A stretch of 10,548 nucleotides of DNA from Ignavibacteria bacterium UBA4661 (GTDB lineage Bacteria; Bacteroidota; Ignavibacteria; Kapaibacteriales; UBA4661): contig DHLT01000231.1 in assembly GCA_002405405.1 (NCBI GenBank), positions 1-10,548 on the forward strand. Reading direction: 5' to 3'. The position numbers and the translations under genes were made by a program. Within the stretch, counting starts at the first letter, position 1. Every line of letters starts with the position of its first letter. The notes below the pieces were generated by a model. The model was not told where the DNA came from. It searched no databases and saw only the letters and a list, made by a program, of their open reading frames with translations. This document shows positions 1 to 7,195 of this stretch, piece by piece.

Positions 1-854
1 CCTGGTCCGCCAGACTCGAAAGAGTATGCTTTGCGGCGAAATTCCCACATGGTTGCATACATGATTTGGGGATTTGAGGGATCAATTGCAATATCGGCGC
101 AACCGGTTTTTTCATTCCCATACAAAACTTTTTCAAAGGTTTTTCCACCATCGGATGTTTTGTATAAGCCCCGATGCTCACTGTCGCCCCATAGTGGTCC
201 GGGAGCAGCAACAAAGACTTCCTCAGGGTTTTTCGGATTGATTGCAATTTTTGCAATATGCTCTGTTTGTTCCCAACCCACCGATTTCCATGTTTCACCG
301 GCATCTGTTGTTTTATACAAACCACCGCCAATCGAAACACTATTGCGCATATTACTTTCACCTGTACCGACCCATACCACGGAATCTTGATGGCGAGGAT
401 CAAGGGCAATTGCACCAATGGATTGATATTTTTCTTTATCGAAAATTGGTCTAAACGTCGTCCCATTATCTTTTGATTTCCATACACCGCCGGCAGCAGT
501 ACCAACATAGATAACAAGTTTCTTTGCTGTTTTGGAAGCATCGGTGTCAACATACAGGGCTTCAATTGCACTGATACGCCCACTGGAAGTTGCCGGTCCA
601 ATCTGCCGCCCCTCAATAACACCAAAAGTATTGCCATTAAAAAGCGATGAAGCGATTGGTTTAGCAGGTACCTGATCGGGTTGTGTTGCAACAGTTTTTA
701 CAGGTTGTTTAGCAGGTATTTTTGAACCTGATATCGCATGAGCTGAATGAGGCATAAGCAATACACTCAAAAAGAGCATAGCACCACTTACCCCCAATAC
801 AGCACATGTCTGTACTGATTGTACGGTGCGAGAACGTAAAAAAGAAAACGGCAT
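1..854 (-). CDS. Secreted BNR/Asp-box (sortilin/VPS10-like) beta-propeller protein, 3' end cut by window
   Basis: An open frame runs from ATG at 854-852 to the left edge without a stop (284 codons seen). Residues 1-40 look like a Sec signal peptide: Arg residues at 7 and 9, a hydrophobic core around 17-34, and an A-H-A cleavage site. A Lys/Pro/Gln-rich linker follows (about 44-68). Then come propeller repeats with Asp-boxes at 127-134 (SKDNGTTF), 182-189 (TTDAGETW) and 233-240 (TSDGGKTF), and a V-G-T-G-E-S-N segment at 162-168. This matches the large exported proteins often annotated as glycosyl hydrolase or VPS10/sortilin-like, which usually run to about 1000 residues, so most of the gene is probably outside the window. 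The function of that family is poorly defined; I infer only an envelope or extracellular location and would not claim an enzyme activity. An in-frame GTG lies two codons upstream of the chosen ATG. A terminator upstream separates it from the reductase gene. Confidence 0.85.
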   Translation of the reverse strand, partial: MPFSFLRSRTVQSVQTCAVLGVSGAMLFLSVLLMPHSAHAISGSKIPAKQPVKTVATQPDQVPAKPIASSLFNGNTFGVIEGRQIGPATSSGRISAIEALYVDTDASKTAKKLVIYVGTAAGGVWKSKDNGTTFRPIFDKEKYQSIGAIALDPRHQDSVVWVGTGESNMRNSVSIGGGLYKTTDAGETWKSVGWEQTEHIAKIAINPKNPEEVFVAAPGPLWGDSEHRGLYKTSDGGKTFEKVLYGNEKTGCADIAIDPSNPQIMYATMWEFRRKAYSFESGGP

Positions 855-904
855 ACACACGAAAGAGATGATGAGAAAAAAAGGGAAATAGCAGGATTAT
901 TGGC

Positions 905-947
905 ATAACAAAAGCGGAATACTTTGTATAGGACAAAAGTACTCCGC
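905..947 (-). terminator. Rho-independent terminator after the reductase gene
   Basis: Read on the minus strand, the arm GCGGAGTACTTTTG (947-934) pairs with CAAAGTATTCCGC (926-914) across a 7-base loop. There is one G-U wobble and one bulged T. The 3' arm is followed directly by TTTTGTTAT (913-905). The hairpin starts 28 bases after the reductase stop at 975. The plus strand has no T-run after the hairpin, so it works only in the minus direction. It should end the transcript coming from the reductase side, and the propeller gene therefore needs its own promoter in the roughly 50 bases before its start or some readthrough. Confidence 0.75.
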
Positions 948-974
948 GTCTTGTACGATAGGCGAACGAAAAGG

Positions 975-1742
975 TTACGCTGTTTTTTGTGCAATAAAAT
1001 ACTTTTCTTCTTTGATTTGCTCTTTGGGGAATCGTGCACGATACAGCATAGCTTTAACATTTTCGATCATTTGCGGATTACCACAGGCATAGCCGATAGA
1101 ATTGGTATAATCCATACCCGCACCATCTGCATATTTACGCATCAAGTCATCAACTCGACCGACCTCGCCCGTCCATGAAGGATCATCATAATGACGACTG
1201 ATTGTTGGTATGTACTGCAACCAGTCGCACTGTTCTGCCAGTGCACTCATTTCATCTTTATAGATACCAAGTTCGCCGGAATGGCTTGCACCATGCAAGA
1301 TCATGAGCCGATGCGGTTCGGTAATTTTTCCTTCATCCAGCAAACGTTTCTGCGTGCGCGCAATGCTGATGTAGGGACCTACACCGGTAACTGTTGCACA
1401 CATGATATGATTTTTCATGCCTTGTTTCTCTTGGAGAACAAAAGCACCGATTATTTTATTCTTGAAGAGAATCGTGTCATTCGGGCGCAATTCCCACAAG
1501 CGTGGTGTAAGTTTACCTTCCGGCACAAGATCAATATACATCTCGATATATGGTTCTAAAGGCGACGATACAACAGAGTATGGACGCTGAATCAATTTTT
1601 CACCATCGGGGAAAGCGATGGTAGCATATTGCCCGGGTGTAAATGTAAAGTCGTGTTCGGGCTTAAATTTGAACACAGCAACATCCTTAGTAAAATCTAC
1701 GCGTTCGAGAAGTGTAGCACGTTGAAAATTTGGTATTTCCAT
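975..1742 (-). CDS. Ferredoxin/flavodoxin-NADP(+) reductase-like FAD oxidoreductase
   Basis: A 255-residue protein of the compact bacterial FNR (Fpr) type, which moves electrons between NADP(H) and ferredoxin or flavodoxin in the cytoplasm. The N-terminal FAD-binding barrel has the flavin motif RPYSVVSS at 53-60, after a P-G-Q-Y turn at 36-39. The nucleotide-binding half has A-T-V-T-G-V-G-P-Y-I-S at 116-126 and a G-N-P-Q-M segment at 221-225. The end has the short E-E-K-Y-F tail pattern of the family. I chose ATG at 1742; a TTG nine codons upstream (1769) would add a Cys/Phe-rich stretch with no family similarity. The motif at 116-126 has Val118 where E. coli Fpr has Gly (A-T-G-T). The gene lies 133 bases after the porin stop and is followed by a terminator. 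Nothing in the sequence ties it to potassium transport. The electron partner cannot be told from sequence. Confidence 0.88.
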   Translation of the reverse strand: MEIPNFQRATLLERVDFTKDVAVFKFKPEHDFTFTPGQYATIAFPDGEKLIQRPYSVVSSPLEPYIEMYIDLVPEGKLTPRLWELRPNDTILFKNKIIGAFVLQEKQGMKNHIMCATVTGVGPYISIARTQKRLLDEGKITEPHRLMILHGASHSGELGIYKDEMSALAEQCDWLQYIPTISRHYDDPSWTGEVGRVDDLMRKYADGAGMDYTNSIGYACGNPQMIENVKAMLYRARFPKEQIKEEKYFIAQKTA

Positions 1743-1794
1743 GCAGTCAAAGAAAAAACAGTACAACAAGGAGAATTATTATGCTATGAGCAGA

Positions 1795-1843
1795 CCGCAA
1801 AAATCGTGAGAAATCTGTTGTAGTTGAGTGAGATTTTTTGCGG
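1795..1843. repeat. Inverted repeat between porin and reductase genes
   Basis: The arms CCGCAAAAATC (1795-1805) and GATTTTTTGCGG (1832-1843) are complementary over 11 bases with one extra T in the right arm, around a 26-base loop. Inside lies a second, competing pair, AAATCT (1811-1816) with AGATTT (1831-1836). The outer stem has G/C-rich ends, but neither side is followed by a T-run, so it is not a standard intrinsic terminator. It may be a 3'-end stabilising or rho-linked structure for the kdp-porin transcript, or a 5' leader element for the reductase, whose start is 53 bases downstream. Confidence 0.5.
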
Positions 1844-1875
1844 ATTGCCCTAGATAATACAAATGATCTATTCGC

Positions 1876-2934
1876 TCACAGCCATACGGCGCAGGACATA
1901 ACAATAAATCCATTGTATCTACTTGGAGTAGTTGTAGTCGGGAAAATTGCATCGCTCGCACGAAAAATACGTCCTTCTGCACGAAGAAGCATGTTGTGTG
2001 CAGGATAATAATCAATATTGATCGATGCACCGACAGTACGAAACATACTCTGTTCGAGAGGAATGATCACACCGTTCGGATCGCTGTAATACTCTACACG
2101 ACTACCAAGTTTGATGTTTTCACTCCAATGATAGCGTAGCAAGAATGATGTTCCCCACCACAGATCAGAACCTCCTTTTGTGGCTGACTGTACTCCGACA
2201 TCAAGTGTTGTACTCATCTCCACACGCTCCGAGAAAGAGTGTTGCACAAAAACATTATTGAAATACCGCATTTTTTGTAGTGCAGTATCGGGCTGTTCGT
2301 TGCCGATAAAAGTGCTCCAATTGAGTAATGTCGATGTTGTAGGTCGCCATTGCAATTGTGTACCGATGGCTTTGCTATTATTTGTTTCACGGATATTCTG
2401 CCAACCATTCAGCAACAGAATACTTGCCGTCAGATTCTCTGCAACCTCTGCCGAGAGCTTGATACCTGCTTCGTAGTATGGTGAGTAATCGGCTACAAAT
2501 GAGCGCGAATAGTTCCAATTATCTTTTGAAATCGCACTTTCTACACCAATATGTGAAGGCATAATTCCCATATCGATCCATACATCCTTGCCAAGTCGAA
2601 CACCCGCCGATGCTTCATGAATGATACGAAGATCTTGTGGCTCAGCAATATAATTTGACTGCACATAGGTACCTGTTTGCAGAGCAAGCCGAGCGCGAAC
2701 ATTGTTTTGCGTGTACTGTGCCGATAGCACCGCCAGATTGATATTCACTTCGTTATGACGAAGCGGTTGCGTCGTAAAGCTTCGTTCGCGATTCGGTGGC
2801 TGATTCAGATCATAGGCATAATACATATCAACAAAAGCAGAGAATTGAAGATTTGCCGTAGTCTGCGCCGAAAGGCTCAAAACCATCATAAAGAAGAATG
2901 TTAGACAAAAAGAGAAACGAGAGGTCATGAACAT
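1876..2934 (-). CDS. Outer-membrane beta-barrel porin, OmpL-like/BBP2 type
   Basis: A 352-residue protein with an N-terminal signal peptide (hydrophobic core about 8-21, likely cleavage near S-L-S-A-Q at 20-24). The mature part alternates polar and hydrophobic residues as in a beta barrel. Family-like segments are F-V-D-M-Y-Y-A-Y-D at 34-42, R-H-N-E-V-N-I-N-L-A at 59-68, L-A-L-Q-T-G-T-Y-V-Q at 83-92, the stretch M-P-S-H-I-G-V-E-S-A-I-S at 125-136, and L-L-L-N-G-W-Q at 173-179. These resemble the putative beta-barrel porin-2 family, which I recall in Bacteroidota genomes inside or beside kdp clusters. ATG at 2934 or the second ATG at 2928 could start it; either leaves a good signal peptide. 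It begins 84 bases after kdpE on the same strand, so co-transcription is plausible. I infer a general or K+-permeable outer-membrane channel serving the Kdp pump; substrate selectivity cannot be read from the sequence. The C-terminus (A-V-W-L) lacks the usual final Phe. Confidence 0.82.
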   Translation of the reverse strand: MFMTSRFSFCLTFFFMMVLSLSAQTTANLQFSAFVDMYYAYDLNQPPNRERSFTTQPLRHNEVNINLAVLSAQYTQNNVRARLALQTGTYVQSNYIAEPQDLRIIHEASAGVRLGKDVWIDMGIMPSHIGVESAISKDNWNYSRSFVADYSPYYEAGIKLSAEVAENLTASILLLNGWQNIRETNNSKAIGTQLQWRPTTSTLLNWSTFIGNEQPDTALQKMRYFNNVFVQHSFSERVEMSTTLDVGVQSATKGGSDLWWGTSFLLRYHWSENIKLGSRVEYYSDPNGVIIPLEQSMFRTVGASINIDYYPAHNMLLRAEGRIFRASDAIFPTTTTPSRYNGFIVMSCAVWL

Positions 2935-3018
2935 AACTCGAAAAAAATGAGAATACCACAGACGACAATCGTATCGCTGTGAACCATAATAGCCATTATA
3001 ATAACGTAACCCTTAGCT

Positions 3019-3726
3019 TCAGAGTATGGGTGGTTCTTCCAGGAGAAGCATTCTATATCCAATACCCGGCTCTGTAATAAAAATGGTAGGACGTGTTGTA
3101 TCTTTTTCAAATTTCCTACGAAGATTTCCCACATACACACGTAGGTACTGTGTTTCTTCTTTGAAAGCTGTACCCCAAACTTCCGTTAACAAAAAAGTAT
3201 GCGTCAAAATCTTGCCCGGATGCTGTAAGAATATGCGAAGTAGATGCAATTCTGTTGCTGTCAGTTCAATTTCACGACCATGCAGAGTAACAAGATGTGA
3301 TGCAACATCTAACTTTATTGCCCCATTCGATAAAATAGATGATGTTGTATCTGTTTGTGATTGATGGCGTAAAGCCACTCGCACACGTGCTAAAAGTTCG
3401 GACATACCAAAAGGTTTTGTGAGATAATCATCCGCACCTTTATCTAAAGCTACTACCTTTTCTTCTTCTCGATCGCGAACTGACAAGATAATAACAGGTA
3501 CCTGCGACCACTCACGAATACGACTTAACACATCAATACCAGTGATATCAGGTAATCCTATATCGAGAAGTATGATATCAGGCTTGTGCATAGCTGTCAT
3601 TTCTATGCCAAGCGTGCCGGTATCGGCTGTTAGTGTGCGATAACCTTGTTTCTCTAACGTAAAGACTAAAAGCTTGCGTATTTGAGCTTCATCATCAATG
3701 ATTAAAGCAGTTGTTTTATGATGCAT
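3019..3726 (-). CDS. kdpE: KdpE, OmpR-family response regulator of the kdp operon
   Basis: A 235-residue two-domain regulator. The receiver domain (about 5-118) has the acidic pair D11/D12, phospho-acceptor D55 in L-L-D-I-G-L-P, the switch residue S82 and K104 in T-K-P-F. A short linker leads to an OmpR/PhoB winged-helix DNA-binding domain (about 132-228), with L-T-A-T-E-L-H-L-L at 155-163 and the R-V-Y-V-G-N-L-R-R-K recognition-helix region at 196-205, ending in G-I-G-Y-R. In the known system KdpD phosphorylates KdpE, which activates kdp transcription when K+ is scarce. The start is ATG at 3726; no Shine-Dalgarno is visible. It lies 78 bases below the ancestral end of kdpD and is intact, so the regulator could still work through another phosphodonor even if KdpD is inactive. 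Gene position and length match KdpE closely. Confidence 0.95.
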   Translation of the reverse strand: MHHKTTALIIDDEAQIRKLLVFTLEKQGYRTLTADTGTLGIEMTAMHKPDIILLDIGLPDITGIDVLSRIREWSQVPVIILSVRDREEEKVVALDKGADDYLTKPFGMSELLARVRVALRHQSQTDTTSSILSNGAIKLDVASHLVTLHGREIELTATELHLLRIFLQHPGKILTHTFLLTEVWGTAFKEETQYLRVYVGNLRRKFEKDTTRPTIFITEPGIGYRMLLLEEPPIL

Positions 3727-3804
3727 ACAGTACCAACATTAAAACAAAGAGAAAGTATGTTCAACAAATTGGAGCCGCGTGATATGACCCTATAGAAGTA
3801 ACTA

Positions 3805-3981
3805 CTACTGTAGAGACGTAAGAGGTTCGTGAAGCAGTGGAAAAAGAATTCTAAAATGTGCACCTGTACGATCCGTACGATTAGCTGCTTGTACAATACC
3901 ACCTTGCAAATGAACAAATTCTCTGGCGATTGAAAGACCCAATCCCAGACCTCCGCTGGTGTTTGGTTCTTCGCGATAATA
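3805..3981 (-). pseudogene. kdpD: Displaced C-terminal remnant of kdpD (F-box end, G2 box)
   Basis: Directly after the TAA that closes the kdpD open frame, the same frame stays open for 58 codons to TAG at 3807-3805. It encodes Y-Y-R-E-E-P-N, then G-G-L-G-L-G-L-S-I-A-R-E-F-V-H-L-Q-G-G, then T-G-A-H-F-R-I-L-F-P. This is the G2 box (ATP-lid glycines) and final strand of a histidine-kinase catalytic domain, as at the end of KdpD. No ATG lies near the start of this piece, so separate translation is unlikely. With the stop suppressed the protein would be 903 residues, close to E. coli KdpD (894). The unspoilt coding quality argues for a very recent mutation, readthrough, or a base error. Confidence 0.85.
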
Positions 3982-6516
3982 TTATTCTAATACTTTTTCC
4001 GGGTTTTCGACCGGCAATCCGGGACCTTCGTCCATTATTTCAAGAATAATATGCCGTGTTTGAGAATGAGCAGAGAGAGATTCAGTCGTACATGATATAG
4101 TAATAGTACTGCCTGAGGGTGCATATTTTGTTGCATTATGCAAGATATTCACGATTGCTTGCTGAAGCAAAACAGTATCACACCGCAGAAGAGGAAGAAA
4201 CTCGCCGAACTCAATATTGAGATGAAATGCAGCCGTATCATTATAACACTGATCCAATGCACTATTGATTGTATCACGAATATCGCACCAATCTTGATGC
4301 GGACGTACCTTGCCTGCTTCGATACGCGAGATATCGAGCAAATTCGATACCAAGCGTTGCAAGCGCAATCCGGCAATATGTATTTCTTCCAACAATGTTG
4401 TTCGAGTCTTAGCATCTTCGGCATTTTCTTTATCTCGAAGATGTTCGATCGCTCCGGTGATTGCAGAAATTGGCGTTCGTAATTCATGTGATAAAGAATT
4501 AAAAAGCGTTTCATACAAACGCTCAGACTCTTTACTTACAGCATATTCACGCTCAGTTGTATGCAGAGCCAAACGCTCTAATTTACCTGCAATCTGAACA
4601 GTAAGCGCATCAAGTAAATCCTCCTGATCCGGCAATAACTGTTCATCAAGCATAAACTTCAGACAAAGAAGACCTTGTTTGCCTCGTTGTGTTATCAAAG
4701 GAACATACATACCGTTTGCCAGAGGTACTGTAGTTGTAAAACGTCCGGCAGGTTTGCCATTTGCGAATGCCCATAATGCAACGCTTTTTTCTTTCTCATC
4801 TTCAAAGAAACGTTGTATATCAGATCCCAAACCAATCAAATTGTTAGGATGCTTATTATCAGGAACAAGAACAATACTCTGTACATGGAAAATCTCATCA
4901 AGATTTTTCTGAATGACATCCGCTGTTTCTTGTGGTGAGTATGTTGCTGACAGTGTTCGAATAAAATGATACAATGTATTAATGCGTTCCTCACGAGTGC
5001 GTACTAGTTGCTCATTAAGACGCAAGCGATTCGTAAGTGTTCCGCTAACAACAGCAAAAAGAACATACAGACCCACCATCATAACATCATCGGGTGATGA
5101 AATCACAAATGTGAATCGTGGTGGGATAAAGAAAAAATTCCACAGCATTGCACTCAAAATCGCCGAGAGAATAATTGGCAAGCGTGTAGCAAAAAGCGGA
5201 ATAATTGAGACACAAAACAGCATGAGTAATCCTACGGATTTATATCCGATGTATTGCTCTGCAAAGCCACCAAGTACTACCGAAAGTAATACCATCACAC
5301 CTGCCCACAGATACTCGTTCAGAGAGGGTAGATCGGTAAACTGCCATAACGAGGTTCGTACTTTGCCAAAGCGCGGCAATGCGCTGTTTACCACAAAAAC
5401 GTCGATCCCCGTACTTAGTTGAATGACACGATCAGTAAGTGAACCTCCACGAATTGCACTTGTTATCATTTTCCAAGGCGATTGGAGAATCGGCTTACCC
5501 ATGACAATATGAGTTACGCCTTCTTGCCTCGCTGTCCGAACAATACCTTGCGCAACATCATAATCCTGCGTCGTGTTAATATGAGCTCCTAATTCTCGTG
5601 CTAGCGTAATATTTTGTACCAGTTGCTTTTTATTCTCTACCGAAAGAGGAGTTGTCGATTCAACAACTACCCCCAACCATTCTGCATTCATCGCAAATGC
5701 CATACGACGTGTGGAACGAATCAATTGCATAGAATATGGTCCGGGACCAATAGCTGTCAGCAAACGCATACCCGACTGCCAAGGCTCGTCAATATGGTGT
5801 TCCCGACGATAATTCCGAACATCTTGCTCTACACGCTCGGTAGTAAATCGAAGCGCCATTTCACGGAGTGCTGTCAGATTCCCTTGACGAAAGAAATGAC
5901 GTATTGCCTCTTGTGATTTGTCATGGGCATAGACTTTACCTTCTGCAAGTCGCTGAAGCAAATCCTCAGGAGATAAATCAATGAGCTCAATAGCATCAGC
6001 TTCTTCGAGAAGAGAGTCAGGTACTGTTTCACGAACGGTAATACCTGTAATTCGTTGGACAGCCTCTGCACGGCTTTCAAGATGCTGCACATTAAGCGTT
6101 GTATAGACATGAATACCATGCTCCAATAACTCGCGAACATCTTGCCATCGCTTAGGATGACGGCTACCGGGGGCATTCGTATGCGCTAACTCATCGACTA
6201 AAACAATTGATGGTTTACGAACAAGAATAGCATCAAGATCCATTTCTTCAAGAATCTTATTGCGATACGGAATCTCAATTTTTGGAATATATTCAAGACC
6301 CTCCGTCATCTCCATTGTTTCCAATCGACCATGAGTCTCAACGACACCGATAACAATATCAGCCCCCTCACGACGTGCTTTCTGTGCAGCTGAAAGCATA
6401 GCATATGTTTTACCGACACCGGCACACATGCCAAAAAAAATTTTTAGCATCCCTTTGCGTGCTTGTTCTTCACGACGATGGAGTTGTGCTAATATTTCAT
6501 CAGGAGTAAGACGCAT
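3982..6516 (-). CDS. kdpD: KdpD, osmosensitive K+-sensor histidine kinase, cut short by an in-frame stop
   Basis: An 844-residue open frame with KdpD architecture. The N-terminal KdpD domain (about 1-215) has a Walker A (G-M-C-A-G-V-G-K-T, 29-37) and a Walker B-like I-V-L-V-D-E (104-109). A universal-stress-protein-like domain follows (about 250-376). Clustered membrane segments lie at about 400-495 (the DUF4118 region), then a GAF-like sensor (about 525-650). The dimerisation/phospho-acceptor helix has H677 in S-L-S-H-E-L-R-T-P. The catalytic domain has an N-box N794 (H-N-A-T-K) and G1 box D-E-G-P-G-L-P (829-835). The frame then meets TAA at 3984-3982, just before the rest of the F-box and the G2 box, which are encoded downstream in the same frame. 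Without the G2 box the ATP lid is lost and autokinase activity should fail, though N-terminal sensing or phosphatase functions might persist. The start is ATG at 6516, 55 bases after kdpC. The family senses low K+ and phosphorylates KdpE. Confidence 0.93.
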   Translation of the reverse strand: MRLTPDEILAQLHRREEQARKGMLKIFFGMCAGVGKTYAMLSAAQKARREGADIVIGVVETHGRLETMEMTEGLEYIPKIEIPYRNKILEEMDLDAILVRKPSIVLVDELAHTNAPGSRHPKRWQDVRELLEHGIHVYTTLNVQHLESRAEAVQRITGITVRETVPDSLLEEADAIELIDLSPEDLLQRLAEGKVYAHDKSQEAIRHFFRQGNLTALREMALRFTTERVEQDVRNYRREHHIDEPWQSGMRLLTAIGPGPYSMQLIRSTRRMAFAMNAEWLGVVVESTTPLSVENKKQLVQNITLARELGAHINTTQDYDVAQGIVRTARQEGVTHIVMGKPILQSPWKMITSAIRGGSLTDRVIQLSTGIDVFVVNSALPRFGKVRTSLWQFTDLPSLNEYLWAGVMVLLSVVLGGFAEQYIGYKSVGLLMLFCVSIIPLFATRLPIILSAILSAMLWNFFFIPPRFTFVISSPDDVMMVGLYVLFAVVSGTLTNRLRLNEQLVRTREERINTLYHFIRTLSATYSPQETADVIQKNLDEIFHVQSIVLVPDNKHPNNLIGLGSDIQRFFEDEKEKSVALWAFANGKPAGRFTTTVPLANGMYVPLITQRGKQGLLCLKFMLDEQLLPDQEDLLDALTVQIAGKLERLALHTTEREYAVSKESERLYETLFNSLSHELRTPISAITGAIEHLRDKENAEDAKTRTTLLEEIHIAGLRLQRLVSNLLDISRIEAGKVRPHQDWCDIRDTINSALDQCYNDTAAFHLNIEFGEFLPLLRCDTVLLQQAIVNILHNATKYAPSGSTITISCTTESLSAHSQTRHIILEIMDEGPGLPVENPEKVLE

Positions 6517-6571
6517 AAAATTCAGAGTGACGCTTAGTGACAGGAAATAACCAATGAAGTTCCGGTACTAT

Positions 6572-7174
6572 CTATGGGAAGTATTCATCGAGCATTTGAT
6601 TACAACGGAGTACATTGATTCGAGGCATACCCAGTACCATCCATTGAGGGTGCTCAATTAAGCTACTGACTGCCGCATGCAGTGTGCCTCGATGAACAGT
6701 CGAAATACCTCGTGCTCGAGCAATACGATCAAGTTGTGCAAATGCGGCTTCCGGAGAGATATGCGGGTCAACCCCACTACCCGATACTGTCAGCATATCT
6801 ATGGGTGTGTGTTGTGTGATATTTCGAAAACGAAATGCTGAATCGGCTTGTTGCACCCGACGAAACAATGTACCGGAGGTTGGAGCAAGGTTGCTTCCTC
6901 CTGAAGAAATCACCGTGTAATCAAGAGTAGTAGAATCTTGTACGATCATGTAATTAACTGCTGACATTCGCCCATGGATATATCGATCACTCATGAATGA
7001 TTGACCAAGTAATTGTGATCCAATGACACGATGATTATTCACGATCAGACTTCCTTCTATCTGTAAAGGAAAAAGGATTGTACCAATGCCGGTTATCGCC
7101 AGTGGGTACATAATCCCGGTTAGCACGGTCATCAATATCAGTATGCGCAATGCTTTGTAGAGAGTGGATAGCAT
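6572..7174 (-). CDS. kdpC: KdpC, accessory subunit of the K+-transporting P-type ATPase
   Basis: A 200-residue inner-membrane protein, close to the usual ~190. One N-terminal transmembrane helix (about 10-35) anchors a periplasmic domain. Family segments are I-G-S-Q-L-L-G-Q-S-F at 51-60, S-G-G-S-N-L-A-P-T at 91-99, S-G-S-G-V-D-P-H-I-S at 131-140, and the Q-L-D-R-I-A-R-A-R-G stretch at 147-156. The C-terminus M-P-R-I-N-V-L matches the family's R-V-N-V-L end. KdpC stabilises the KdpAB complex and is thought to raise the affinity for K+ or ATP. The ATG at 7174 lies 21 bases after the kdpB stop, consistent with one transcript. No Shine-Dalgarno is visible. Nothing looks broken. Confidence 0.96.
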   Translation of the reverse strand: MLSTLYKALRILILMTVLTGIMYPLAITGIGTILFPLQIEGSLIVNNHRVIGSQLLGQSFMSDRYIHGRMSAVNYMIVQDSTTLDYTVISSGGSNLAPTSGTLFRRVQQADSAFRFRNITQHTPIDMLTVSGSGVDPHISPEAAFAQLDRIARARGISTVHRGTLHAAVSSLIEHPQWMVLGMPRINVLRCNQMLDEYFP

Positions 7175-7195
7175 ATGACAAGAATATAAAAAGTG

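Noticed and set aside
889..912. A TTTTG plus TATTTCC pair before the propeller gene, loosely like a -33/-7 promoter.
   Set aside because: The -7 part matches TAnnTTTG poorly and the TTTTG is the terminator's T-run.
934..941. TACTTTTG on the minus strand, matching the Bacteroidota -7 consensus TAnnTTTG, 80 bases before the propeller gene.
   Set aside because: It lies inside the 5' arm of the terminator hairpin and has no TTG at the expected upstream distance, so its match is better explained by the stem.
2995..3000. TATAAT on the minus strand between kdpE and the porin, a possible -10 box.
   Set aside because: The hexamer 17 bases upstream (TCTGAA) is a poor -35, TATAAT is not the usual Bacteroidota element, and the stretch is A/T-rich, so chance is likely.
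3702..3917. A 71-codon minus-strand frame spanning the kdpD-kdpE junction.
   Set aside because: It is out of frame with both genes, which have strong homology there; the composition looks random.
3982..3984. Genetic-code change or selenocysteine/pyrrolysine decoding at the kdpD stop.
   Set aside because: The codon is TAA, which is not used for Sec or Pyl, and TAA also ends kdpA, kdpB and the reductase at their expected lengths.
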